Source: CBDANW01 sp965197825
Lineage (GTDB): Bacteria; Acidobacteriota; Vicinamibacteria; Marinacidobacterales; DATDRI01
Direction of reading: 5' to 3'
Length of the DNA: 64,000 nucleotides
Assembly (NCBI GenBank): GCA_965197825.1
Contig: CBDANW010000003.1
Location: 1,860,001 to 1,924,000, forward strand
Shown here piece by piece: positions 34,856-43,842 of the stretch (the first letter of the stretch is position 1; each line of letters opens with the position of its first letter). The position numbers and the translations under genes were made by a program. The notes under the pieces are model-generated. The model saw only the letters and a program-made list of their open reading frames with translations, had not been told where the DNA came from and did no database searches.

Positions 34856-36094
34856 ATGATCCCTGTTGAAGAAGCGCTTCGCATCGTTCTCGAGAACACT
34901 CGCGGTCTACCCAACGAGATCGTGGACTTCCAGGAAGCAAGTGGCCGTGTGGTTGCAGAAGACGTCCCGTCCGACACGGATCTCCCCCCCTTTTCGCGGT
35001 CCGCAGTGGACGGGTTCGCCTTGCAGGCGGCCGATCTTCGATCGTTGCCCGCCGAGCTTCGCGTCGTCGGCATGGTCCCCGCCGGTTCCATCCCGTCCTT
35101 CGAGATCAAACGCGGCGAAGCGGCACACGTCATGACGGGTGCCCCCGTCCCCGAAGGGGCGGACGCGGTGCAGATGGTCGAGCGCACGCGTGTTGCCGGC
35201 GATCGAGTGGAGGTTTTGGAAGCGGTGACGACCGGGCGGAACATAGCCCCGCGCGGACAGGAAGTGAAGGCCGGCGAGATCGTTCTCCGGAAGGGAACGC
35301 GACTCGATCCGGCCTCGCTGGCGGTGGCAGCGACGGTCGGGAAGGTCGAGTTACTGGTCGGCTCACGACCACGCGTGGCCGTCGTCGCAACGGGAGACGA
35401 GCTCGTCGATCCGGCCACCACACCGAATCCGGGACAAATTCGCAACAGCAACAGTTTCTCTCTGGTGGCACAGGCCCGTGCCAGTGGTGCGGATGTAAGC
35501 TACCTGGGTGTGGCGCGGGACACAGAGGCGTCGCTAGGCGAGCTCATCGGCCAGGGTCTTGGTCGCGATGTGCTCTTGCTTTCCGGTGGCGTCTCGATGG
35601 GCCAATACGATCTGGTGGAGAAAACCCTCGCCAAGTTCGGCGTGCGCACTCTGTTCGAGGCGGTTGCCTTGAAACCTGGCAAACCACTCGTTGCGGGTGT
35701 TGCGGGCGATGGCCTGGTATTCGGACTGCCCGGCAACCCCGTCTCCACAATGGTGACGTTCGAGCTCTTCGTTCGCCCGGCTCTTGCCAAGATGGAAGGT
35801 TGCGAGCAGCCGCAGCGACCCATCCTTTCCGCCAAGCTGAAACATTCTCTATCCAGCCGGGGCCCTCGACGCGCCTTCCTCCCCGGATGGATCGAACCAG
35901 AAACCGCGGGCTTGGTGGCGTATCCCATCACGACATGCGGGTCCGCCGATATCGTTGCGTTCGCCAAGGCAAACTCCCTACTCATCGTCCCGGAGGATAC
36001 GGAACGCCTTGGGGCGGGCCAGACCGTCGGGGTGTACCCACTCGACCGTTTTCTTTTCAGTGAGAGCCGATGGCACGCCGCACATCCAAGCTGA
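34856..36094 (+). CDS. moeA: Molybdopterin molybdenumtransferase MoeA
   Basis: 412 residues. It inserts molybdate into adenylated molybdopterin. Conserved blocks: DLPPFSRSAVDGFALQ, HVMTGAPVPEGADAVQMVE, VVATGDELVDP, LLSGGVSMGQYDLV and FGLPGNPVSTMVTFELFVRP. The C-terminal beta-barrel domain ends in a slightly extended tail that overlaps the moaC start by 25 nt. A shorter stop-proximal end is not available in frame. Confidence 0.94.
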   Translation: MIPVEEALRIVLENTRGLPNEIVDFQEASGRVVAEDVPSDTDLPPFSRSAVDGFALQAADLRSLPAELRVVGMVPAGSIPSFEIKRGEAAHVMTGAPVPEGADAVQMVERTRVAGDRVEVLEAVTTGRNIAPRGQEVKAGEIVLRKGTRLDPASLAVAATVGKVELLVGSRPRVAVVATGDELVDPATTPNPGQIRNSNSFSLVAQARASGADVSYLGVARDTEASLGELIGQGLGRDVLLLSGGVSMGQYDLVEKTLAKFGVRTLFEAVALKPGKPLVAGVAGDGLVFGLPGNPVSTMVTFELFVRPALAKMEGCEQPQRPILSAKLKHSLSSRGPRRAFLPGWIEPETAGLVAYPITTCGSADIVAFAKANSLLIVPEDTERLGAGQTVGVYPLDRFLFSESRWHAAHPS

Positions 36095-36561
36095 CACACG
36101 TAACGCCTGACGGGCAGGTTCGCATGGTGGACGTAGCAGACAAGGCGGTCTCCGAGAGGCGCGCAGTGGCAGCCGCGCGGGTCCAAGTGTCCGAGAAGGC
36201 AATGGACGAGGTGCGGGCCGGAAGGATCGCCAAGGGCAGCGTGGTGGAGACGGCTCGCCTGGCAGGCATCATGGCCGCGAAGAAAACCGCGGAGTTGATA
36301 CCTCTTTGCCATTCGCTACCGCTAGAGCACGTCGCGATCGCGATCCGAGACATTGGCGCAGGCTTCGAAATCGAGGCCGACGTACGCACCTCGGCGAAGA
36401 CGGGCGTGGAGATGGAGGCGCTTACCGCCGTGTCGGTCGCCGCGCTCACCATCTACGACATGATCAAGGCAGTCGATCGATCCGTGGTCATCGGAGACGT
36501 TCGGCTCTTGAAGAAATCCGGCGGGCGAAGCGGCGAGTACGTTCGCCACAAAGGCAAGTGA
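36070..36561 (+). CDS. moaC: Cyclic pyranopterin monophosphate synthase MoaC
   Basis: 163 residues, full length for the family. MoaC converts 3',8-cH2GTP, the MoaA product, to cPMP. Diagnostic motifs are MVDVADKAVSERRAVA at the N terminus, AKKTAELIPLCHSLPL (with the catalytic His/Lys region) and GVEMEALTAVSVAALTIYDM with KAVD. Encoded in operon with moeA (25-nt overlap). No moaA, moaD or moaE is in the window. Confidence 0.95.
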   Translation: MARRTSKLTHVTPDGQVRMVDVADKAVSERRAVAAARVQVSEKAMDEVRAGRIAKGSVVETARLAGIMAAKKTAELIPLCHSLPLEHVAIAIRDIGAGFEIEADVRTSAKTGVEMEALTAVSVAALTIYDMIKAVDRSVVIGDVRLLKKSGGRSGEYVRHKGK

Positions 36562-36568
36562 GATCGAC

Positions 36569-39148
36569 GTGAAACCCCTATCTCGATCGGGTCGTCGTAT
36601 CCAAGCGCACAAACCCCGTCCTCCCCGACCCCGCCCTCCCGGAGGCCCGCGAAGGTTTCCTCCACCTCCCGGGTCCACGCAACACCCGGCCGCGCCAAGC
36701 GCACCGGTTCCGCCACGCAAGCTCCCGCGCAAGATGGCTCCACCCCGTCCCTCTCGTCCCAAGACGCCGCGACGTCCGTTACCCCTGTGGTTGAAGGCTT
36801 TGTTCTTGCTGTTGCTCGTCGCCGTCGTCGGGAGCGCGGGCTACCTCTACCACCGGGGACGCGCTTCCCTGCCTCAGATCGACGGCACCCTCACGCTAGC
36901 CGGGCTTTCCGCATCGGTCGAGGTGCTCCGAGATCCCTTTGGTGTGCCTCATCTCTTCGGATCCGCTCTCAACGATCTGGCACGCGCCACGGGATACGTT
37001 CACGCGCAGGATCGGCTGTTTCAGATGGAGGTGACACGCCGCATGGGCTCGGGCCGATTGGCGGAGATGTTGGGTGCGACCGCGCTGCCGCTCGATCGAA
37101 CCGTGCGTCTTCACGGCTTGGGTCTCGCAGCGAGGATCGAGCTCGATCGAGCCGATCCCGAGGTACGCGGTCTCCTCGAAGCCTACGCGGAGGGTGTGAA
37201 CAGCTACCTGGAAGCTCGGCGGGACAACCTCCCGCCCGAATTCCAGATACTCGGTGTGACACCCGCACGCTGGGAGCCCGCGGATAGCCTGGCGATCGTC
37301 AAGTGGATGGCCTATATCCTCTCGGAGAACGCCTCGGTCGAGCTGTTGCGTGCGCGATTGGTTGACATCGTTGGGATCGAGTCTGCTTATCTCGTGACCG
37401 GCCTACGACCAGCACCGGAAGACCAAGCCGTTTTGCCGGCGAGAAGGCCAGCGGGAGTTGGAGCTTGGGATGAGCTTGCCGCCGTCGCGTCCTTCCGTCC
37501 ACCCGTTCTAGCCTTGAGAACCCGAGGCGCAAGCAACGCTTGGGCCGTGTCGGGAGCGCGATCCGTTACCGGGAGACCGATTCTCGCATCCGACCCACAC
37601 CTACCTCTCGGCATACCATCTCCCTGGTACGAGATTCATCTGTCAGGAGACGGACTCAATGTGTCCGGAGCCAGCATTCCCGGCCTGCCGCTGATCGTGA
37701 TCGGCCATAACGATCGCATCGCCTGGGGTGCGACCGCGCTCTATGCCGACGTGCAAGATCACTACGTGGAAACGCTGAACCCGTCCGACTCCGGACAGTA
37801 CGCCGCCGGAGCTGACTGGGAGAGCTTCGAAACGTTTGCAGAAACCATCGAGGTCGCCGGAGGCAACCCGGTCACCGTCGAGATCGAGCGAACGCGTCAC
37901 GGCATCGTCGTCAGCGACGAGTCCCAGAGCGGCAAAGTGCTCGCCCTTCGCTGGGACGCCATCTGGACCGGTGACACCGCCCTAGCGTTGCTGAGACTGA
38001 ACCGCGCCGCCGGCTGGCTCGACTTCACCGAAGCCCTACGAACGTTGAGCAGCCCCGCGCTGGCGTTCGTCTATGCCGACACCGAAGGAAACATCGGCCT
38101 TTTTCCCGCCGGACAGTTTCCCGTCCGTACGGGATTCGATGGTTCGGTGCCGGTCGACGGGGCGTCGGGCGAGTTCGAATGGGAAGGCTACGTTCCACAC
38201 GAGCTCAAGCCGCACCTCCTCAATCCTGAAGAAGGATTCATTGTTTCCGCCAACCACCGTGTGATCCACGACGATCCCGACTATCCGCTTGGGCTGGATC
38301 AGTTGGCCCCGTTTCGTGCCGATCGCATTACGGCGTTGCTCGGCTCGCGTGCGCAGCTCGCGGCAGCCGACTTCCAAGCCATCCAGGCGGATTGCTACGA
38401 TATTTCGACCGAGTCGATCTTGCGCTACCTGGTTGCGCTGAACGTCGAACCGGGCCCCATGAGCGCGGCACAAGACCTGCTGAGATCCTGGGATGGGAAG
38501 ATGCAACGAGGCGCCGCGCCCGCCCTCTATCAGGCTTTTTACAGCAGGCTGGTCGAGAACACGTTCCAAGACGATGTGGGAGAAACGCTGTACCGGGATC
38601 TCCTTGATTTCATCGAGATGGGATTTCCCGGAGGCGTATACGCGATCATCGACGATCCCGGCTCCGGCTGGTGGGACGATCGGTCGACTCCCGCGGCCGA
38701 GGATCGGACCGCGATCCTCCTACGCAGCCTTGAAGAAGCGATCGCGCTACTCGAGACACTGCAGGGCTCCAACATGTCCGACTGGGACTGGGCAACCCTT
38801 CACGGCGTGTCGTTCGAGCATACGCTGGGACGGGAGAAGGTACTCGGTTGGTTGTTCAACCGCGGGCCTACTCCGTTCGGCGGCTCGACCTACACCATTG
38901 CCAATTCTATGGTCTCGCTCAGCGAGCCGTTCCGAGCTCGGGCCGGCACTTCCTTGCGAATGGTGATGGATGTCGGTAACTGGAACACCACGAGCTCAGT
39001 AGTTCCAACCGGCGCTTCCGGCCATCCGCTGAGCTCCCACTACTTCGACCAGAACCGAGATTGGCAGACCGGTCGCAATCACCCGTTGCTTTTCGACAGA
39101 TTGCAACTGGAAAGTACTTTGGAGGGGCGGCTCCTCCTGAATCCTTAG
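36569..39148 (+). CDS. Penicillin acylase-family Ntn hydrolase with Pro-rich N-terminal arm
   Basis: 859 residues. The first about 70 are rich in Pro, Arg and Lys, followed by one helix (WLKALFLLLLVAVVGSAGYLY), so the enzyme is membrane-tethered with its bulk outside. Ntn-hydrolase features: alpha-chain start (VLRDPFGVPHLFGSALNDL, YVHAQDRLFQMEV), the autoproteolysis/nucleophile site at GASNAWAVSG (Ser becomes the new N terminus), and ASDPHLPLGIPSPWYEIHL. Likely substrates are N-acyl compounds such as homoserine lactones or beta-lactams; this cannot be told from sequence. GTG start 7 nt after moaC. Confidence 0.9.
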   Translation: MKPLSRSGRRIQAHKPRPPRPRPPGGPRRFPPPPGSTQHPAAPSAPVPPRKLPRKMAPPRPSRPKTPRRPLPLWLKALFLLLLVAVVGSAGYLYHRGRASLPQIDGTLTLAGLSASVEVLRDPFGVPHLFGSALNDLARATGYVHAQDRLFQMEVTRRMGSGRLAEMLGATALPLDRTVRLHGLGLAARIELDRADPEVRGLLEAYAEGVNSYLEARRDNLPPEFQILGVTPARWEPADSLAIVKWMAYILSENASVELLRARLVDIVGIESAYLVTGLRPAPEDQAVLPARRPAGVGAWDELAAVASFRPPVLALRTRGASNAWAVSGARSVTGRPILASDPHLPLGIPSPWYEIHLSGDGLNVSGASIPGLPLIVIGHNDRIAWGATALYADVQDHYVETLNPSDSGQYAAGADWESFETFAETIEVAGGNPVTVEIERTRHGIVVSDESQSGKVLALRWDAIWTGDTALALLRLNRAAGWLDFTEALRTLSSPALAFVYADTEGNIGLFPAGQFPVRTGFDGSVPVDGASGEFEWEGYVPHELKPHLLNPEEGFIVSANHRVIHDDPDYPLGLDQLAPFRADRITALLGSRAQLAAADFQAIQADCYDISTESILRYLVALNVEPGPMSAAQDLLRSWDGKMQRGAAPALYQAFYSRLVENTFQDDVGETLYRDLLDFIEMGFPGGVYAIIDDPGSGWWDDRSTPAAEDRTAILLRSLEEAIALLETLQGSNMSDWDWATLHGVSFEHTLGREKVLGWLFNRGPTPFGGSTYTIANSMVSLSEPFRARAGTSLRMVMDVGNWNTTSSVVPTGASGHPLSSHYFDQNRDWQTGRNHPLLFDRLQLESTLEGRLLLNP

Positions 39149-39190
39149 AATCGAAGAGGACCGTGTTTATCCCCTAATCCCACCATTCCT

Positions 39191-39595
39191 TCACGGCTGA
39201 CGCCGATCGGAAGCGTGATGATGGACTCTCAGCCAACGCCCCTCTTGCTGTAGAAATACGTCGGACACCCATCCTTCCCACGCGAACTCGATGTCGTGAA
39301 CGCGGCTCAGGATCTTCTGCTCGTAATCGATGATGGCGACCTCGCCGAATAGGGATACCTCGGCCTTGTCGATGGTGGTCTTCGATTGCTGAAACTCTCC
39401 CAATTGTGTCTCCAGTCGGTCGCGTACCGCCTCCCAGCCGCTCGAACGCGTCGTCACGCCCGCGGGGATCATGCTCGACTCCGGCCCCTGGTAATGGGCC
39501 CCGACCAACGCATTGAGGTCTTTGCGATCGAAAGCCGTAGCAATCTCAAGGACGGCATCCAGCACCTTGCGTCCTGCCTCATCCAGTTCGCCCAA
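39191..39595 (-). CDS. NTF2-like/SnoaL-type small protein
   Basis: 134 residues with the cone-shaped alpha+beta pattern of DUF4440/SnoaL-like proteins: an N-terminal helix with FDRKDLNALVGAHY, a central GWEAVRDRLETQLGEF helix, and strands VAIIDYEQKI and WLRVHHHASDRR. Members are enzymes or ligand-binding proteins of mixed function, and no active-site assignment is possible. It is convergent with the penicillin acylase gene and directly adjacent to a MITE. Confidence 0.7.
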   Translation of the reverse strand: MGELDEAGRKVLDAVLEIATAFDRKDLNALVGAHYQGPESSMIPAGVTTRSSGWEAVRDRLETQLGEFQQSKTTIDKAEVSLFGEVAIIDYEQKILSRVHDIEFAWEGWVSDVFLQQEGRWLRVHHHASDRRQP

Positions 39596-39623
39596 TTGAC
39601 CTCCCCTTCCCAGTGTCGGATCT

Positions 39624-39842
39624 AGTGCCCTGTATCAGTAGTTCGTCACCTAATTCTCGGCCCCTTTTGCGCGCTGGCTTCGTTGCGGCATCGTGCCAGT
39701 TCGGCCTTCGGCCTAGCCCTCCGCTCGACAGGCTCGCTGCGGAAGGCGGTCGCAATATCGAGATATGACTTCGTCGGCACGCCTCGCCAGCACACAAAAT
39801 GGCCTCGAGCCTTAGGCAACGATCCACTGATACAGGACACTA
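39624..39842. repeat. MITE, family 2 (tagtgycctgtatcagt ends)
   Basis: 219 bp flanked by TA, with inverted ends tagtgccctgtatcagta and (reverse complement of right end) tagtgtcctgtatcagtgg: 17 of the first 18 bases agree. The interior holds a GC-rich near-palindrome (gttcggccttcggcctagcc). No coding capacity. The TAGTG start is shared with family 1 and with the IS630 at 21028. Confidence 0.85.
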
Positions 39843-39881
39843 GGGAACTGATTCTAAATAGTATCAAGCTTCATCGCAAGC

Positions 39882-39910
39882 TTGCCTTGCCATTTCCGGA
39901 AAGCTATAAT
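39882..39910 (+). promoter_or_regulatory. Strong sigma-70 promoter upstream of lysW-larE
   Basis: TTGCCT (39882-39887), 17-nt spacer, TATAAT (39905-39910). The only downstream plus-strand genes are lysW and larE, but the MITE at 39998-40160 lies between promoter and start codon, giving a leader of about 270 nt with the MITE palindrome inside it. Confidence 0.6.
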
Positions 39911-39997
39911 TTCGCTCCGGACGAAGTGGCACGATTTTCTACTCGATACTGGCTCCATCCCAGGGGGAGCCGCGTGAATGTACCAGGTGAGTTTGCC

Positions 39998-40160
39998 TAG
40001 TGTCTCGTCTCGGAAGTGATGTTAGCATCGAGAGCGTCGAGGCGCCCGGATCGCAAGGCGTGGCGAGGGCGAATACCGGGCGTATTCAACCGAGGCGCAA
40101 CGCAGCGAGGCGGGATGCATCGGCGATCGAATGCAACATGACTTCCGGGACGGGACACTA
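39998..40160. repeat. MITE, family 1, copy B (inverted relative to copy A)
   Basis: 163 bp with ends tagtgtctcgtctcggaagt and acttccgggacgggacacta, flanked by TA at both sides. The interior is nearly the reverse complement of copy A at 22137 (gttagcatcgagagcgtcga; gcatcggcgatcgaatgcaa). A short frame (VNVPGEFA) upstream ends at the MITE's own TAG. Confidence 0.88.
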
Positions 40161-40185
40161 GCGAGCAACTCTTTCAGTCCGCCCG

Positions 40186-40371
40186 ATGGGAAATGCCATG
40201 CATCCTGTGTGTCCAGAATGCGAGTCCGAGCTCGAGATCGATGATTTCGACGTGGACGAAGGCGAAGTCATCAGTTGCCCGGAGTGCGGCGTGGACCTGA
40301 GAGTGTTGAGTCTGGGGCCAATCGAGCTCGAGTTGGCGCCGCTCGAGGGAGGCGAATGGGACGAGATTTGA
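40186..40371 (+). CDS. lysW: LysW-type amino-group carrier / zinc ribbon protein
   Basis: 61 residues: two Cys pairs (CPECESE and CPECGVD) forming a zinc ribbon, then RVLSLGPIELELAPLEGGEWDEI. The order CPxC-CPxC-LSLxPxELELAP is that of LysW, whose C-terminal Glu carries alpha-aminoadipate or glutamate in lysine/arginine synthesis. Here the end is EWDEI rather than the usual EDWGE, so the carrier Glu is not at the terminus. ATG 40186 or 40198 may be used. It overlaps larE by 16 nt. Confidence 0.8.
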   Translation: MGNAMHPVCPECESELEIDDFDVDEGEVISCPECGVDLRVLSLGPIELELAPLEGGEWDEI

Positions 40372-41252
40372 AGCGAGGCAACCACCGGAGCCCGGATCCA
40401 ACTTCACTCCCGTCGTTGCCCGAACGCGCGGACCGGAAAGGGCAGAAGCTCGTTTCGGTTCTGGAGGAAATGGGCTCCGTGATGGTAGCCTTTAGCGGCG
40501 GCGTCGATAGCGCCTACTTGGCCTACGCGGCGTACCACACTCTCGGTAACTCGGCGCTGGCCGTCACCGGTGAAAGCCCGAGCTACCCCGACTATCAGCG
40601 GCAGATGGCGAAGGAGCTCTCCTCGAAGTTCGGAATTCCCCACCTGTTTATTCAGACGCACGAGATGGAGAGCGAGGCCTATCGATCGAATAACGCGGAC
40701 CGATGTTTTCACTGCAAGAACGAGCTGTACACATCGTTGACCGCACTCGCCAACGAACGAGGTTTCCAGTACGTGGTCGATGGCTCGAACGCCGATGACC
40801 GAGGCGACTATCGACCGGGACGGCAAGCCGCCAAGTCCCTAGGTGTACGGAGCCCGTTGGAGGAAGTGGAGCTCACGAAGCGAGAGATCCGCTACCTCTC
40901 GGAGCTGGCGTCGCTGCCTACCGCCGAAGAGCCAGCGTCCGCTTGCCTATCGTCTCGCATCCCCTACCAAAGCCCCATCACTCCCGAGAAGCTTCGAGCC
41001 GTCGAAGAGGGCGAGTCCGCGCTCCGTAGGCTCGGCTTCCGGCATTTCCGCGTTCGCCATCACGGCCAGCTGGCCCGCCTCGAGTTCGCGCCCGAGGAGA
41101 TGTCCCGCGCGCTAGCGACCGAGATGATGCCTCGCCTCGTGGATGCCCTGAAAGCGCTCGGGTTCACCTTCGTGACGGTCGATCTCCAAGGTTACCGAAC
41201 CGGAAGCCTCAACGAGGCGCTGCCTACGTCACCCCAACTCCCGGTGGTATAA
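40356..41252 (+). CDS. larE: LarE-type ATP-dependent sulfur transferase
   Basis: 298 residues with the PP-loop (VAFSGGVDSAYLAYAA) that adenylates the substrate, DRCFHCKNELY, VDGSNADDRGDYRPG, and EPASACLSSRIPY with the Cys that in Lactobacillus LarE is sacrificed to dehydroalanine. LarE thiolates the pyridinium carboxylates of the nickel-pincer cofactor. larB and larC are not in the window. The start overlaps lysW, giving an unusual carrier-sulfur-transferase pair. Confidence 0.9.
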   Translation: MGRDLKRGNHRSPDPTSLPSLPERADRKGQKLVSVLEEMGSVMVAFSGGVDSAYLAYAAYHTLGNSALAVTGESPSYPDYQRQMAKELSSKFGIPHLFIQTHEMESEAYRSNNADRCFHCKNELYTSLTALANERGFQYVVDGSNADDRGDYRPGRQAAKSLGVRSPLEEVELTKREIRYLSELASLPTAEEPASACLSSRIPYQSPITPEKLRAVEEGESALRRLGFRHFRVRHHGQLARLEFAPEEMSRALATEMMPRLVDALKALGFTFVTVDLQGYRTGSLNEALPTSPQLPVV

Positions 41253-41338
41253 TCGCCCTACCGAAGCAACCCCTGGACTTTCTTTTCAGGCTTTGCAAAC
41301 TTTGCAGGCTTTCTTAGGGGTTTCAGGCAATTCGCGTC

Positions 41339-41635
41339 ATGGCCATCGAGATCCGCATCGAGAGCTCCTGGGAGACCCATGATGGTGAGGGTCGAACCAT
41401 CGAGGTGGCGACTCTCGAGCGAGACCACTCCGGAGAAGATCCCGCCGAGGATTCCCGGTGGTTCGCCGGCGGCGATCTCGAAGCCCTGAAGCGTTACCTC
41501 ATCGAGCTGGTCGACCGGAAAGCCAACCGCTTTCTCGGTCGTGATGGCAGGGAATGCAACGGGTGTTCTCGAGTCATCACCACCGATAGCACCGTGGCCG
41601 AGTTCCTGTGCCCGGACTGCGGTCCTCCCCGATAA
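41339..41635 (+). CDS. Small hypothetical protein with zinc-ribbon-like Cys pairs
   Basis: 98 residues. The N-terminal half is beta-rich and acidic (IEIRIESSWETHDGEGRTIE). The C-terminal part has CNGCSRVITTDSTVAEFLCPDCG, a likely single zinc ribbon. No family recognised. The 5' flank (41265-41330) carries AACCCCT...AGGGGTT arms 41 nt apart around two copies of ttgca/caggcttt, possibly a structured leader. Its TAA overlaps the next ATG, so it is coupled to the following gene. Confidence 0.6.
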   Translation: MAIEIRIESSWETHDGEGRTIEVATLERDHSGEDPAEDSRWFAGGDLEALKRYLIELVDRKANRFLGRDGRECNGCSRVITTDSTVAEFLCPDCGPPR

Positions 41636-43082
41636 TGGCTCCACGCCGTTCCCGCTCACTTGTCGCGCTCCTCTTCCTGGCTTTTGCGTCCGTCTCTATT
41701 TGGAGCTCGCGCGCGCCCGGCGTCCAAGGCGCTCAGGAATCTGGACGAAAGAACGGAAGAGGTCGTCGCCCGCGGGCTCCGGCACATTCGAGTCCTTCGC
41801 GGCAATGCGTCGACCGTAGTTCGCTACCGCGTCCTCGTCGGCGCTTTCAACTCGCAGGCGCGCGCGGATGGGATGCTCTCGTCTCGAAAGCGCAGGTTTT
41901 TCAGCCGGACCCCATTACCGCCGCGGTCGCTATCGCATCAGTGTAGACGCCTTGCCGACGCGACGGGAAGCCGATGCAACAAGGGCTTCACTGGAAGCCG
42001 CCGGCTTCTCCCAGCTCAGCATCGAGGAGTACGGCCAGGACGTGACACATGCCGGAGGCCCTTGGGAAATTCACGTGTTGGAAGCCTCTCAAGAAACGGT
42101 ACGGGTCGAGGTCGGCCATGCCTATGACACCGCGATCGGCCTGGAAACGACGAGCGGTTTGTCTCGCCGAAGGGGTGCGATGGCCGCAGTCAACGGAGGC
42201 TACTACCTACGCACGGGAATCCTGCAGGGCGACGCACTCGGCGTGCTCCAGCTTAACGGCACGCTCGTTTCGGAACCGGATCGAGGTCGGGCCGCGCTTG
42301 GAATTATCGAGACCGAGTCCAAGTCCAAGTCCAAGTCCGAATTTCTATTCGGCCGTCTCCGTTTCCGCGGAGAGCTGCTCTTCGAAGACGGCACGCGGGC
42401 AAAAGTGAACGGTATCAACCGCCGCCGATCTACAGCAGAGATCATCCTTTATACCCCGAGTTTCACCGGACGACCCTGACTCCGCCGGGTGGCATCGAAG
42501 CCATCGTCGTCGACGACCGCATTCTAGAAATAAGAGAGCGACAGGGCAGCTGCTATCATACCCCCCGCGGGGCTCGTCGTATCCCTCTCACCGTCGCGTG
42601 CGATCGAGTTTGGGTCGCGTTTGCGCGTAGGTGCACGTCTGACGACTGCAATATCGCTCCTTCCCGCGGAACCGAACGAGCCAAACGAAGCCGCGCAGTG
42701 GGCCCAGGCCGGCTCTATCGTCGGCGGAGGCCCCCTTCTTCTCGATGAGGGCCGCCGCGTGGAAAATCCAGAGGTCGAGTCGATCTCCCGTGTCTTTTTT
42801 CTGTCGCGTCACCCGCGCACTGGCGTGGGGATTCGACCCGATGGCACGCTTCTCTTCGTCACCGTAGATGGTCGTCAGCCCCTCAAGAGCGTCGGCATGT
42901 CGTTACCCGAACTGACCGATCTGTTCGTCGAGTTGGGCGCCGTTTCGGCGATCAATCTAGATGGTGGCGGATCGACCGCCATGGTCGTCCGCGATCGCGT
43001 CGTCAACTCGCCTTCCGACCCGACCGGCGAGCGCCCGTCTGCCGATGCTATTTTGATTTTCTCCCGAGCTCCGTCATCTTGA
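41635..43082 (+). pseudogene. Exported SPOR + phosphodiester glycosidase (NAGPA-like) protein, about four frameshifts
   Basis: Signal peptide (SLVALLFLAFASVSIWSSRA), then frame change near 41755 to ALRNLDERTEEVVARGLRHI, near 41870 to a SPOR-like repeat (YRISVDALPTRREADATRAS), near 42470 to TPPGGIEAIVVDDRILEIRE and near 42555 to PAGLVVSLSPSRAIEF. The C-terminal domain has the NAGPA signatures AAVNGGYY, IVGGGPLLL, VGIRPDGTLLFVTVDGR and NLDGGGSTAMVV. The assembled protein would be an exoglycosidase-like enzyme. With four shifts it is either a pseudogene or badly read sequence. Confidence 0.7.
42319..42342 (+). repeat. 6-bp tandem repeat (aagtcc x4)
   Basis: gagtccaagtccaagtccaagtccg encodes the run SKSKSKS inside the phosphodiester glycosidase gene. 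Being a multiple of 3 it does not shift the frame, but it could vary in copy number. Confidence 0.8.
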
Positions 43083-43842
43083 AGAACGGGTCTTCCCAGG
43101 ACGGCGGAGTGGATGTCCTCTTTCTGGGGACCGGGAACGCTTTCGGCAGCGGTGGGCGAAATCCGGTCTCCATCCTGGTTCAAACCGAGGACGCGGGCGC
43201 GCTACTCGACTGCGGACCCTCGGCGCTACGAATGCTGAAACAGCTCGGGCGATCGGCTGCTCGGATAGACTTCGTGTTCATTAGCCATCATCACGGCGAT
43301 CACTTCTCCGGGCTCCCCTTCCTCCTGCTCGAGTTCCAACATCAGGAGATTCGCAAGCGACCTCTCACCGTCGTCGGACCGCGCGACACCCGGCAGATCA
43401 TCGAGCGAGTGAGCTCGCTTCTCTTTCCCGGTCTGGTCGAAAAGCCGCTGGGATTCGAGTTGGCGTACCGCGAGATCGAACCGGGAGAAACAGAGCAATG
43501 GGGGCCTCTAGAAGCGACGGCATTCAAGGTCGCTCACTTTCTCCGGGGAATCGCTCTGGGATATCGCCTCCGTGTTCACGAACGCACCGTCGTCTACTCC
43601 GGGGACACGGAATGGACGGATGAGCTCGGCCGCCAGAGTCAGGGTGCCGATCTATTCATTTGCGAGTGCTTGAGCTTCGAGGAGAAAACGGATTATCACA
43701 TGTCCTACCGGGAGCTCGAGGCTCAACCGCACGGAGATCGGCGCCAAGCGGACGCTATTGCTGCATGCGGGCGACGATTCGACGCCGCTCGGAGCTGGTT
43801 GGTTTCGAGCTCGCCGATGACGGCCAGGAGGTGCGCTTATGA
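43079..43842 (+). CDS. Metallo-beta-lactamase-fold hydrolase (RNase Z-like), two frameshifts near the 3' end
   Basis: VDVLFLGTGNAFGSGGRNPV opens an RNase Z/ElaC-type MBL fold. Metal ligands are HHHGDH (FISHHHGDHFSG), a later His (KVAHFLRG), Asp in VVYSGDTEW and His in TDYHMSY. About 220 residues are intact. Then the frame shifts near 43725 (EIGAKRTLLLHAGDD) and again near 43790 (RRSELVGFELADDGQEVRL), whose stop overlaps the next ATG (ATGA), supporting 43842 as the true end. It may act on tRNA 3' ends or on small molecules. Confidence 0.75.

Noticed and set aside
41265..41330. AACCCCT...AGGGGTT arms as a rho-independent terminator after larE
   Set aside because: The arms are 41 nt apart with no U-tract, so at most a weak leader structure.
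42319..42342. aagtcc repeats as a CRISPR-like array
   Set aside because: Head-to-tail 6-bp units without spacers inside a coding region; it is a microsatellite.
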